From contig NZ_LT700190.1 in assembly GCF_900155425.1 (NCBI RefSeq), positions 665,386-729,385 of the forward strand: a stretch of DNA of 64,000 nt. The letters run 5' to 3'. Source of the stretch: Parabacteroides massiliensis. GTDB taxonomy: Bacteria > Bacteroidota > Bacteroidia > Bacteroidales > Tannerellaceae. A model generated the notes under the pieces. It did no database searches, was not told where the DNA came from, and worked only from the letters and a program-made list of their open reading frames with translations. Below are positions 18,489 to 27,331 of this stretch, piece after piece (within the stretch, counting starts at the first letter, position 1; every line of letters starts with the position of its first letter). The position numbers and the translations under genes were made by a program.

Positions 18489-20534
18489 ATGCATATAAAT
18501 ATGAAGAAAAAATCTCTGTTCAGGAGGGTGAGTGGAGTATTGACAGGGCTTCTTTTCAGTACTTCATTAATTTGGGCTGCCCATGAAAACGGACAACTAT
18601 TCGGTAGTGAGACATTGATTGTAGTGGTGATTCTACTACTTTTCTTTGTTCCCCTGTTTCTTTATATGAGAAAATTGCACTCCAATATGAATGACCGTTC
18701 GGATCGGATCATCAAGGAAAACGCTGTACTTGAAAGTCTGAATAAAGGAATTAGCGCCCGAAACGAAGAACTTGTTTCCCGCAATAGATCGTTGGAAGAG
18801 CAAATCGAGCAACAGGAAGAAAGATATCGGGTCCTACAGAAGCAGAAAGACAGCCTGTCGCAAGCCAATAGTGATTTGATCCGAGAGAATAACGAACAGG
18901 AATTGACGATCTCCACATTGAATAATAATAAAAAAGAACTGGAGCAACTCATCGTAGCCAAGATTAAGGAAAACGACATAATCCAGCGCGAAGCTGCTGA
19001 CAAACTTGCCGAAGCGGAAAACCGCCTGAAAGACGCCGAGAGCATCCACGACAACTACTTTATCGAGACTATCCACGAAATGCGTACCCCGCTTTCCTTG
19101 GTACAGGGTTCTCTTGCCTTGGTAGTACAGAACAACGATCCCGGAAAAGACATGTCTGTCCAGTTGTTTTCCGCCTATCGTAATACGCTTGCCATGCAGG
19201 ACTTGGCGGACCAGTTGATCGGCACGAGCCGCTCGAACGATGTCGCCAACTATTTGCGTATAGCCCGTTACGACATGGTCGAGATCACCCGTCAGATTTG
19301 CGATATCTTTGTCGATTGGGTGGCTATGAACAATGTCGATTTCCGTATCAACACGCAGACCCCCGCCCTTTGGGTATGGATGGACCGTCGCAAGATGGAG
19401 TTCGCTTTGCGTATGTTGTTGTCGAACGCTTTCAAGAATACGTTTGCATATGGAAAAGTGACGCTCGATATATCCGTCGTAAAGGAAAAAGGGAAGGCCT
19501 ACAGCACGTTAGTCCTGACAGACGAAGGTCTGGATGAAGGCGAAACTACGCGTCGCGGCTTGAAGCAGATCATGAACATGACCGAGGCAATAGGCGGCAT
19601 GTACCGGAGCAAGTCGGATAAGTACGGTACTTCCTACACGATCATGATCCCGCTTGGCAAACAACATCTGTTGGATCGCCGTGTCGAGTTTGTAGAACCC
19701 GAATCTGATTTGGTAAAACTGAATGCCCGGCAGAAAGAAGAAATCGCCGAACTGATCCAGGTGATCCCGCAAAAGAAGGAAACCGGGAAGAAGCTCCTTG
19801 TGATCGACGACAGCGACCAAATCCGTTGGTTCCTGAAGCATGTGTTTTATAATGAATACCGGGTACTGGAAGCCCGCAACGGGCAGGAGGGGATAGACGT
19901 CGCTTTGAAAGACGAACCGGACCTGATCCTTTGCGATGTCATGATGCCGGTGAAAGACGGTTACGAGACTTGCCGTGAAATCAAGAATGATCCCAACATG
20001 GCGCAGATACCTGTCGTGATGTTGACGGCCAAGGTCGAGAGTGAAGAGGTGATTGCCGGTATCGAAGCCGGGGCAGACGATTACATCACGAAACCTTTCG
20101 ATGTGGAAATCTTGCGAAGCAAGATCAACAGTCTGATGAAGAAGAGCGAAGAGATGAAGCGCAACTTCTCAAATTCTTCCGCTTCCTCGCACGATGAAGA
20201 AAGTGTACGGCCGGCCAACCCGTTCATGGACGCTGTCATCAAAAATATCGAGAAACACCTCGACGATTCGACTTTTGTGTCAAAAGTGTTGGCAGACTCA
20301 ATGAATATGAGTCTGCCAACATTGTATAGAAAAATTAAACAATACTCAGATCTGAGTATTCTCGAACTGACGCGCAACATACGGCTGAAAAAAGCCGCCG
20401 AATTGCTTGCCTGCCAGCAATACTCCGTACAGGAAGTCGCAGAGATGGTAGGATTCAACGATACTGCCACATTCCGCAAACGCTTTACCGAGCAATACGG
20501 AGTTACCCCTTCGCAATACGGAGTTCCGGCTTAA
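18489..20534 (+). CDS. Membrane hybrid two-component regulator: kinase-receiver-AraC, degenerate ATPase
   Basis: 681 residues. Two transmembrane segments (about 16-32 and 42-60), then a long coiled coil (about 65-190). A HisKA-like helix follows with His196 (IHEMRTPLSL). In the ATPase region an N-box (LLSNAFKNT, N313) survives, but the DxGxG loop is replaced by LTDEGLDEGE and no other G-box is clear. The receiver domain (about 433-555) has D440/D441, phospho-acceptor D483 (LCDVMMP) and K535. The C-terminal AraC DNA-binding domain is at about 590-680. The large periplasmic sensor of classical glycan HTCS proteins is missing. It lies between two fimbrial gene groups and is likely their regulator. 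M5 is an alternative start. Confidence 0.88.
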   Translation: MHINMKKKSLFRRVSGVLTGLLFSTSLIWAAHENGQLFGSETLIVVVILLLFFVPLFLYMRKLHSNMNDRSDRIIKENAVLESLNKGISARNEELVSRNRSLEEQIEQQEERYRVLQKQKDSLSQANSDLIRENNEQELTISTLNNNKKELEQLIVAKIKENDIIQREAADKLAEAENRLKDAESIHDNYFIETIHEMRTPLSLVQGSLALVVQNNDPGKDMSVQLFSAYRNTLAMQDLADQLIGTSRSNDVANYLRIARYDMVEITRQICDIFVDWVAMNNVDFRINTQTPALWVWMDRRKMEFALRMLLSNAFKNTFAYGKVTLDISVVKEKGKAYSTLVLTDEGLDEGETTRRGLKQIMNMTEAIGGMYRSKSDKYGTSYTIMIPLGKQHLLDRRVEFVEPESDLVKLNARQKEEIAELIQVIPQKKETGKKLLVIDDSDQIRWFLKHVFYNEYRVLEARNGQEGIDVALKDEPDLILCDVMMPVKDGYETCREIKNDPNMAQIPVVMLTAKVESEEVIAGIEAGADDYITKPFDVEILRSKINSLMKKSEEMKRNFSNSSASSHDEESVRPANPFMDAVIKNIEKHLDDSTFVSKVLADSMNMSLPTLYRKIKQYSDLSILELTRNIRLKKAAELLACQQYSVQEVAEMVGFNDTATFRKRFTEQYGVTPSQYGVPA

Positions 20535-20787
20535 GGCCGGGCGTTCCGTTTGAATATGAAGACCGCAAAACTAAAAATATCTCAAAAGCAGGTGCAAATA
20601 AATCAAAATAACCACTTAGAGCTTTACCGATTATAATTGAGAGTCACACCCCTAATGTGTCTTTGCTTTTTCTCCCACCTTTGCAATGTTGAAAGACAAT
20701 ACCCCAAACAACACCATAATCTATAGGGTAAAAAGAATTAAGAATCATTCTATAAACGAATTTATTAACTTATTAATTTAGAAGAAT

Positions 20788-21948
20788 ATGAAACTAAGAA
20801 ATTTAATGTGTGCAACAATGATCGCATGTGCGTTCGCTTCTTGCTCTAACGACGATGTGATTGGGAATGGCCCGGATGCAAAGGGAGATGCTTCTCTGAC
20901 GATTGATCTTGGCGTAAAGTCTACAAAAGCAGTTATTGCAGCAGAGACTGAAACTGCTGTAAATGATATTAATATCTTTTTGCTTGAGCAAGAAACAAAC
21001 ACCGTTATTAATCGTGTCTATCTTACTTCGGGTATTAAATCGGATTATACTTACACTTTTGACGATTTGGAAGTAGGCCAGAAGCTTTATTGTGTGGGTT
21101 TCGCTAATTTTGGAAAAGAAATGACAACCGTGCCGGCGAATGAAGTAATAAGTGTCTCTGACAATATCGGGGGAACAAATTTACCGATGCATGGTCTTTC
21201 AACAGATGTTACAATTGCTGCCGGAGAGAATGAAACGACATTGACTTTGGTTCGTGATTTGGCTCGTGTAGAATTGGTAGGCCTGACCTTGGATATGTCG
21301 CAGCAGGGAAGTGAGAATGCATTTACTGCCGGTACGTTTAAATTTGATTTTATTTCAGCATCTGTGAACTTGGCACCCAAAAATTCTACGGTTACTTTTG
21401 CAAAACGCGGCTCAAATAGTGAAAGATCCTATGCTGTTGGAAATGATTTTGTCGGAGGTTTGGCTGCTGGCACTTGGGTATGGGATAATCATCAGAATAG
21501 TGAACAAATCAGTTCTTACATAAAATCGGATGCTTCTGAAGATTTTGCAGTGTATACAATCGGTGAAACAGCGGCTGCAGTAGCAGTAACAAAACCTGAA
21601 TCTATTGTATTCTATGTATTGCCTAATGAAGCGATTAAAGGCGAATCATATACGAATGCCAATCCTACCGCTTTCACGCTTAATGGTAAAATGGTTGTGG
21701 AGAATGCAATACGTAACGGAGAGACAATTAGTAATACATACAACAGTTATTACAATATTGAGATTGGTAAAACCGGAACAATAGAAGGACAAGACGCCGG
21801 TGCAGGTATCCTTCCTAATAAAAACTATAAAATATCTTTAGCTGTTGCCGGTATTGGCGGTGGTGAAGATGGCAATAGACCTGCTCTGAAAGTTAAGACT
21901 GTGGTTTCTGACTGGGATGACGTTTCTCAAACTACTCCGGTCAAATAA
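20788..21948 (+). CDS. Fimbrillin-family lipoprotein (Mfa1/FimA-like pilin)
   Basis: 386 residues. The signal peptide ends in the lipobox FASC (Cys about 19). N-terminal strands TIDLGVKSTKAVIA and NDINIFLLEQET are typical of type V pilins, and the C-terminus VKTVVSDWDDVSQTTPVK resembles the donor-strand tail. By analogy with P. gingivalis it would be lipidated, moved to the surface, trimmed after a basic residue (KSTKA is a candidate), and polymerised by strand exchange. It is preceded by a near-consensus -7 (CACCTTTG, 20676) and followed by its own terminator, so it forms a single-gene unit. Role as major or minor pilin unknown. Confidence 0.75.
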   Translation: MKLRNLMCATMIACAFASCSNDDVIGNGPDAKGDASLTIDLGVKSTKAVIAAETETAVNDINIFLLEQETNTVINRVYLTSGIKSDYTYTFDDLEVGQKLYCVGFANFGKEMTTVPANEVISVSDNIGGTNLPMHGLSTDVTIAAGENETTLTLVRDLARVELVGLTLDMSQQGSENAFTAGTFKFDFISASVNLAPKNSTVTFAKRGSNSERSYAVGNDFVGGLAAGTWVWDNHQNSEQISSYIKSDASEDFAVYTIGETAAAVAVTKPESIVFYVLPNEAIKGESYTNANPTAFTLNGKMVVENAIRNGETISNTYNSYYNIEIGKTGTIEGQDAGAGILPNKNYKISLAVAGIGGGEDGNRPALKVKTVVSDWDDVSQTTPVK

Positions 21949-21967
21949 TACCTTTTTTATATCCCCA

Positions 21968-21998
21968 AAAGTGCTTCCTGCCCGGGAGCACTTTTTTT
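21968..21998 (+). terminator. Terminator after the first fimbrillin gene
   Basis: AAGTGCT ... AGCACTT stem (21969-21993) with T-run. Confidence 0.85.
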
Positions 21999-22150
21999 GC
22001 TTTTATGCGGAAGGAGCATGTTGCCCTTTTTCCATTAGCTTTATAGGTGTATATCGCAGGATAAGAGCTAAAACTATCACATCGGAAGTTTGATAGATTC
22101 GTCTATAGACAACGAGAGAACTACCTATCTTTTCCGTTTTATTTGTAACC

Positions 22151-22158
22151 TATCTTTG
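22151..22158 (+). promoter_or_regulatory. -7 box for the 22207-27037 fimbrial operon
   Basis: TATCTTTG, 49 bases before the start. CTATC lies 26 bases upstream of it (22125), the same distance as in the promoter at 27292. An inverted pair CTATCA/TGATAG (about 22074-22096) lies further upstream. Confidence 0.6.
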
Positions 22159-22206
22159 TATTGTGATTCTTTAATAAGGTAAAAAAACAAAATAATATTT
22201 ATATCT

Positions 22207-23586
22207 ATGAAACTGAAAAGTTGCTTTTTGATAACATTAATAGCCTGCGCATTCTTTTCGTGTTCGGACAATGATGATCCGGTGAATCTGACGATTACAC
22301 CTGTCGTACCGGATGCAACATTATCATTGGCTGTCCGGACGGATGGGATAAAGACAAAAGGTGGATTTATAGGCAATGATGTTACAGGGACAGAGGTCAC
22401 TTGGGACAAGAAGGTGAAAACGTTGACGGCGGTGATTTTTAATAATGGAGCATACAATGGCAACAATATGAAGGTCGGTTCTATAGCGGCCCTTTTTACG
22501 CAGAACTACGCGGACCCGACAAGCAAAACCGTGATTGACGGTGAAGTGAAATCCGGGGGAATTAATTTATTGTTGATCGCAAACTTGGATGCCGAAGTGT
22601 TGAAAACACTGACAAATTCTGTCAACAGCACGAATGCGGATAGCCGTTTGACATTAGAACAGGTAGTCGCTTTAGCAACACCTCTGTCGTCGGAAACGGA
22701 AGGTAATGGACTTACGATGAGTAGTGCCGTATTGCCACTTGAGCTTGTCCCGGGAATAAACTTCGTGGGGTTCGGGGCTAAAGGCGCATTAACTGTTGAG
22801 GGCTATGGTTCAGGAACAGAGGTTTATGGAGACAAGGCTGTTGAGCTGATCCGTACGGTTGCAGCCATCAACCTGAAAGGCGTTTTATTGCCGGAGACAC
22901 CGGATGCAGGAAATCCGGAATATAAAAATGTAAGTTTCACGTTGGATTCTGTTTTTGTAGCCAATGTGAAGAGCACGGCCGGAATCGGGACTTATGGCGA
23001 AGTGAAGACAATCGAGCAGTCGCCGATGGCAGATGGAGCTCTTGATCCTACATATTATCGGGCTCCTGAAAACTTTGCATCCTATGTAGGAACCTATAAA
23101 ACAGGAGAAGCCAAAGGCGATAATTCAATGTTACGGGTTTTGGACCCGGTTCAAACAATAGAAGCCCGGACGGGGACGAATGCAAACACTGCGGCTCTCG
23201 ACTGGGAAAACACAAGCGCCCTCGTCCCTCCTTGCTATGTCTACCCGAACCAAAATGGTGAAACCGGTGTGGAAGGAAAACGTAACTACACCTTGTTGGT
23301 CTTGAGAGGAACCTATCGATATAAGATAGGCGATAATGAAGAAATGACCGAAAAAGATCGCTACTATACGGTTATCGTCAATGACCTCAGCCAGGGCGGA
23401 ACGATCACCGGTGATGAAGGAAAGACGGATGTGCGTATCCAACGCAATACCAAATATAATGTGGCCGTGCAGATATTGGGTTCCGGTTCGGACGATCCGT
23501 TCAGCCCTGCCGCTTTCGCGCATGTTGCAGCGCAGGTCAGGGTTGCAGACTGGAATGTGATCGAAATAGATGAAGAAGTAGATTGA
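22207..23586 (+). CDS. FimA/Mfa1-like major fimbrial subunit lipoprotein
   Basis: 459 residues. Lipobox FFSC (Cys about 19). The N-terminal region has ATLSLAVRTDGIKTKGG followed by KVKTLTAVIFNNGAY, and the C-terminal domain contains RYYTVIVND and RNTKYNVAVQILG, ending RVADWNVIEID. This is the two-domain layout of P. gingivalis-type major pilins. Dibasic or single Lys/Arg sites near VRTDGIKTK could be the maturation cleavage point (inference). It is the first gene of a four-gene rightward unit; its stop is 38 bases before the next start. Confidence 0.8.
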   Translation: MKLKSCFLITLIACAFFSCSDNDDPVNLTITPVVPDATLSLAVRTDGIKTKGGFIGNDVTGTEVTWDKKVKTLTAVIFNNGAYNGNNMKVGSIAALFTQNYADPTSKTVIDGEVKSGGINLLLIANLDAEVLKTLTNSVNSTNADSRLTLEQVVALATPLSSETEGNGLTMSSAVLPLELVPGINFVGFGAKGALTVEGYGSGTEVYGDKAVELIRTVAAINLKGVLLPETPDAGNPEYKNVSFTLDSVFVANVKSTAGIGTYGEVKTIEQSPMADGALDPTYYRAPENFASYVGTYKTGEAKGDNSMLRVLDPVQTIEARTGTNANTAALDWENTSALVPPCYVYPNQNGETGVEGKRNYTLLVLRGTYRYKIGDNEEMTEKDRYYTVIVNDLSQGGTITGDEGKTDVRIQRNTKYNVAVQILGSGSDDPFSPAAFAHVAAQVRVADWNVIEIDEEVD

Positions 23587-23624
23587 TGTGGGATAGGGTA
23601 ATAATAAGATATAAATATAGTATT

Positions 23625-24569
23625 ATGAAGCATATATCATTTATAAAACAGTCTTTTTTGCTGGCGGCAGTCGCGCTTGCGGCCATGCTGACGGGTTGCA
23701 TCAAGGACGAGCTGGCTGAATGTAGCAAACTGACGTTGAAGGTCGAAGGGCTGAACGGCACGGATATCACAGATATCACCGGTCTGGGATTGGTGGAAGA
23801 TGCCACGCTGTATATCTTCGATGAAAACAAGAAATTGTTGGAAACACGCAAACTGGACAAAGATTTCATCCTTTCGAAAGAAGCCATCAAACTGGATAAC
23901 TATCCGGACAACACGAAATTGAATATCATAGCCTGGGGTAACCTCGAAGGAGGCAACCAGGCGGTCACCGACCCGAAACAGTTGGAAGACTTGAAGGTGC
24001 AGTTGAAAAGCTCGGCCGACGGATTCGCACAGTCTCCCGACAGCCTCTATTTCGGAACGAAAGAAGTGACTTCGCTCGGCAGCGGTATCGTCGGCGGTGA
24101 CGGGCAGGTGGTGATCCGCCTCAAAACCGGGACATACACGATCAAGACATTGGGCCTGAACAACGCTTTGAGATCCTATGGCTTGAAAAGCGCGGCCGAT
24201 TTCGATTTCTATATCAACCGCACTTTGAATACGCACGACAATAAAGGAGCGCTGACCGGCGACAGTGTCGCTTATAATCCGGAAGGAACCTACGATACGG
24301 CGCAGGAATGGCTGACGACCGGAGTCATCGATCAGGCCCGGTTCGGCGGCAAGCAGAATTCTTTCGCCGGCGAGGACCTCAGCATATCGATCTCCAGCAA
24401 AGACGGGCGGATCAATAAGACGGTCTATGTGGACGACAATGGCGATCCGTTCGAAATACCCGAAGGCGGCCGTTTGGATGTGTTGCTCCTGTTTGGCGAA
24501 GACGGGACTGTTTCGGCCAAGATGCGTATCACTCCGTGGGGAGTAGTGGAAGAGGATATAATATTTTAA
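23625..24569 (+). CDS. FimB/Mfa2-like fimbrial anchor lipoprotein
   Basis: 314 residues from the ATG at 23625. The frame is open further upstream, but the residues there (RVIIRYKYSI) precede a normal signal peptide, so the later start is chosen. Lipobox LTGC with Cys about 25. Mfa2-family features: ATLYIFDENKKLLETRKL, LNIIAWGNLEGG, DSLYFGTKEV, and the C-terminal MRITPWGVVEEDIIF. In Porphyromonas, Mfa2 anchors the shaft and limits its length. Between two pilin genes, it likely serves as anchor for this operon. It and the next gene look GC-richer than the pilins on either side. Confidence 0.82.
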   Translation: MKHISFIKQSFLLAAVALAAMLTGCIKDELAECSKLTLKVEGLNGTDITDITGLGLVEDATLYIFDENKKLLETRKLDKDFILSKEAIKLDNYPDNTKLNIIAWGNLEGGNQAVTDPKQLEDLKVQLKSSADGFAQSPDSLYFGTKEVTSLGSGIVGGDGQVVIRLKTGTYTIKTLGLNNALRSYGLKSAADFDFYINRTLNTHDNKGALTGDSVAYNPEGTYDTAQEWLTTGVIDQARFGGKQNSFAGEDLSISISSKDGRINKTVYVDDNGDPFEIPEGGRLDVLLLFGEDGTVSAKMRITPWGVVEEDIIF

Positions 24570-24588
24570 TCTCTAAAGAAGAACAGAT

Positions 24589-25719
24589 ATGAAAATAAGA
24601 AACATAATAGCAGTCGGTTTGTCGTTGTTCGCTTTGGCAAGTTGTTCGAAAGACAACCAGCCCGTGAATGTGAACGACCTGAAGGATGCCACGCTGGATA
24701 TCAAGGTGAAAGCATCCGCCCCGGGTTCGTCCCTGAAAGCGGATGGAGACGAGAACGCGCTCGAAGGCGAGATGAATATCAACAGCATAGCGGTTCTTTC
24801 ATTCACTGCCGACGGTTCGCAACTCCTGGTCGATCCTTATTGGACAAACGGAATGTCGGTGTCCGGGGGAGAAGCAACCGTGCTGAACGTCCCGACAAAA
24901 GCAACAATTGCGATGATCGCCATCCTTGCCAATGTGCCGGCAGACGCATTCAAGGGAGTGGCTTCTTATGGAGATTTCCAGACACGTCTGGCGCAGTTGT
25001 CGGACCAATCGCAGTCGAGCCTCGCCATGAGCGCCCAAGTGATTACCTCCGACGACCGGTTGGAAGAAGGTGATAACTATATCGGATATTCGACACAGAC
25101 AAACATCAACAACCTCTCTTCTCCATTGGAACTGACCCGCCTGGCTGCCCGTATCGAACTGAAGAGCGCATCGACAAATTTCGAAACGAACGATAAGTTG
25201 AAAGGCCGTACCGTCCGTATCAACAGTATCTATTTCGCCAATCGGAAAACCGCTTCGCGTTATGCCAGCACGGCCTATTGGGGTGCAGTGATGGCCGACG
25301 GAAACCTGGATAACAGCCCGGCTGTCACTTTGGGGCAGAACCTTCCGCTCTCCGGAACACCTTTCCGCCAGTATGTGATGGAAAATACGGATAGCGAAAA
25401 TCCTACCGCGATCGTTATCAACGCCACGATTTTGGCCAACGCCGCTTATCAGGCGGAAACGAAAAACTTCTCGGCTGTCGTCAACGAAAATGGAGTAGTG
25501 TTGAAAGGCGATCCTCATAAGTATGTGAAACGCAACTACATCTACCGTCTGAATATATCTTTCGGACCGAACAGTTTCGAGGGCATCGATATCGATGACC
25601 CGACACCGCCTGATCCTCCTACGCCCCCGACGCCTCCTGCACCTTCCACCGGAGACTTGAGCGTAAGCGTTGAAGTCGTAGGATGGGGCCCTGTCAACCA
25701 GGAAGTAGTAATAAAATAG
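24589..25719 (+). CDS. Fimbrillin-family lipoprotein with proline-rich C-terminal linker
   Basis: 376 residues. Lipobox LASC (Cys about 19). Pilin-like N-terminus (ATLDIKVKASAPGSSLKAD), central DEx-rich body (LELTRLAARIELKSAS), and C-terminal domain RNYIYRLNISFGPNSFEG. A run of Pro-Pro-Thr repeats (about residues 340-355) then leads into the terminal strand DLSVSVEVVGWGPVNQEVVIK. The linker before the last strand is unusual among neighbours and may act as a flexible donor-strand arm. Starts 19 bases after the anchor gene. Confidence 0.78.
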   Translation: MKIRNIIAVGLSLFALASCSKDNQPVNVNDLKDATLDIKVKASAPGSSLKADGDENALEGEMNINSIAVLSFTADGSQLLVDPYWTNGMSVSGGEATVLNVPTKATIAMIAILANVPADAFKGVASYGDFQTRLAQLSDQSQSSLAMSAQVITSDDRLEEGDNYIGYSTQTNINNLSSPLELTRLAARIELKSASTNFETNDKLKGRTVRINSIYFANRKTASRYASTAYWGAVMADGNLDNSPAVTLGQNLPLSGTPFRQYVMENTDSENPTAIVINATILANAAYQAETKNFSAVVNENGVVLKGDPHKYVKRNYIYRLNISFGPNSFEGIDIDDPTPPDPPTPPTPPAPSTGDLSVSVEVVGWGPVNQEVVIK

Positions 25720-25762
25720 CGAGAAGGGTAAAATAAATAGAAACATAAAAAAATTAGAACTA

Positions 25763-27037
25763 ATGAAACTAAGAAACTTATTTTTAGCAGCCTTGGCCAT
25801 CTGCACGATGGCAAGCTGCTCAAAGGACGAAACGACCGATTATTCCCGGATGGGAGAGGTGGATGCTTATGTCTCTTTTGGGGTGACTGCGGCTTTGGAG
25901 ACAAAAGCGACAGCTGATAGTGAAATAAAGGAAAAGGAAGCTAAAGTTCAGAAATTGACGGCTCTGATATTTAAGGGGACCGATGATAATGCGACCTTTG
26001 TGACATCAAAGACGGAGACAGCGACAGGAGAGGCCACGATTAGCGAGATCAAGCATCTTGTAGTAAAAGTCACTCCTAATGCCGACGGAACGTCTTCTTC
26101 TGATGAATTTATTGCTGTCTTTTTAGGTAATTGCGAAGAAATTGCAACGCCAGCCACATTGGGAGCTCTGAAAAATGCGGTCTTGACAAAGAAGGCAGAT
26201 TCGTATGCTATCGGTTCTGTTCTTCCGATGGTCAGCAAAGAAATCAAGATAAAAGGACTTCGCCCTAACATTAAAAAGGGAGATGGCAGTACCGATTGGT
26301 ATGAGAATTGGGTTAAAAACGGAGGCGGTGTAGTCGCAAATGCAACAGCATCCGAGACAGATCCGGAAACCGCCCCTGATGCGTATAAGGCAACAGACTA
26401 TGTTGTTTTGACCCGTTTGATATCAAGGGTACAGGTTGAATCTGTCAAGTTGAAACTGACGGAATATCCCGGTGCTTCCATAACACTGAAAAAGATTGCT
26501 TTAGCAAATGTCAAAACTCAATCCGGATTCGCAGGAGGTACGGGCGATTATGTAAGAGGGTATGAGTCCAGCGCTTACACTCCTGTCCAGTATTGGATTG
26601 CTCCTAATAGTACGGTAGAACCGAATTATGCAAGTGCTGAATATACTGATATTACAGCAACTAATAATGAAGAAAAATCATTCGATTTTGAAACAGGTAG
26701 GTTTGTAAAATACATCTTTTCCAATGCTGCCAGGACAGCAGAAAATACAGATGCCGTTCATACGGATGGGATTTATGAAACCGGTCTTATTTTGGTTGTA
26801 GAGTTTAAGAATGCGGCGGGCGTGAAATCCACGAAGCACATGCGTGTCCTTCTGAAAGATAACGGAGCGGATGATGTACCGGAAGTTTTGATGAACCATG
26901 TGTATAAATTGAATATCACCATTACCGGAGAAGGCTCTGCAAACGAAGATGATATCAGGCTGAACGCCCATATCTCTGCAAAGATCGAAGTCGCTCCGTG
27001 GAACGTGATCGAGCAGAACGAAGAAGATGCAAACTGA
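25763..27037 (+). CDS. FimA/Mfa1-like fimbrial subunit lipoprotein
   Basis: 424 residues. Lipobox MASC (Cys about 19). N-terminal domain with VSFGVTAALETKATADSE and VQKLTALIFKGTDDN. The C-terminal domain carries HTDGIYETGLILVVEF, NHVYKLNITITGEG and the final AKIEVAPWNVIEQNEED. Last gene of the 22207-27037 unit, closed by the strong hairpin at 27071. Two major-type pilins (this and 22207) in one operon may form different shaft or tip subunits. Confidence 0.8.
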   Translation: MKLRNLFLAALAICTMASCSKDETTDYSRMGEVDAYVSFGVTAALETKATADSEIKEKEAKVQKLTALIFKGTDDNATFVTSKTETATGEATISEIKHLVVKVTPNADGTSSSDEFIAVFLGNCEEIATPATLGALKNAVLTKKADSYAIGSVLPMVSKEIKIKGLRPNIKKGDGSTDWYENWVKNGGGVVANATASETDPETAPDAYKATDYVVLTRLISRVQVESVKLKLTEYPGASITLKKIALANVKTQSGFAGGTGDYVRGYESSAYTPVQYWIAPNSTVEPNYASAEYTDITATNNEEKSFDFETGRFVKYIFSNAARTAENTDAVHTDGIYETGLILVVEFKNAAGVKSTKHMRVLLKDNGADDVPEVLMNHVYKLNITITGEGSANEDDIRLNAHISAKIEVAPWNVIEQNEEDAN

Positions 27038-27070
27038 TCGATAGGACATCGATTTCTGAATATCGGAGGA

Positions 27071-27135
27071 GGCAGTCAAAACGGTCTTGTCCCCGCGTCA
27101 AACGCGAGAACAAGGCTGTTTTGACTGCCTTTTTT
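27071..27135 (+). terminator. Long terminator hairpin ending the fimbrial operon
   Basis: GGCAGTCAAAAC ... GTTTTGACTGCC outer stem (27071-27129), with inner TCTTGTCCCCGCGT/ACGCGAGAACAAG, then six T. The inner arms resemble those of the hairpin at 55581-55687. Confidence 0.9.
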
Positions 27136-27291
27136 GTTTTAGGGCGGGAATGCCATTGGTCGCAATCATGCAGAAAGTGTTTTGTCGTTATTTCTATCGC
27201 ATTTAAAGGGTGCGCCTCTCAATCTTTCCTTTGTTATTTTTACCTATTAATCTTGAAAGTTTCGCCTATCGCCCCCTCTTTATATTCCCTC

Positions 27292-27299
27292 TACTTTTG
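27292..27299 (+). promoter_or_regulatory. -7 box for the 27332-33021 fimbrial operon
   Basis: TACTTTTG, 33 bases before the start codon. CTATCGCCCCCTCTT at 27266-27280 occupies the place of a -33 element, suggesting activator-dependent transcription; a related CTATCGC lies at 27193. Confidence 0.6.
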
Positions 27300-27331
27300 C
27301 AGATGTTAGTTAAACGAAAAAATATTAGGTT

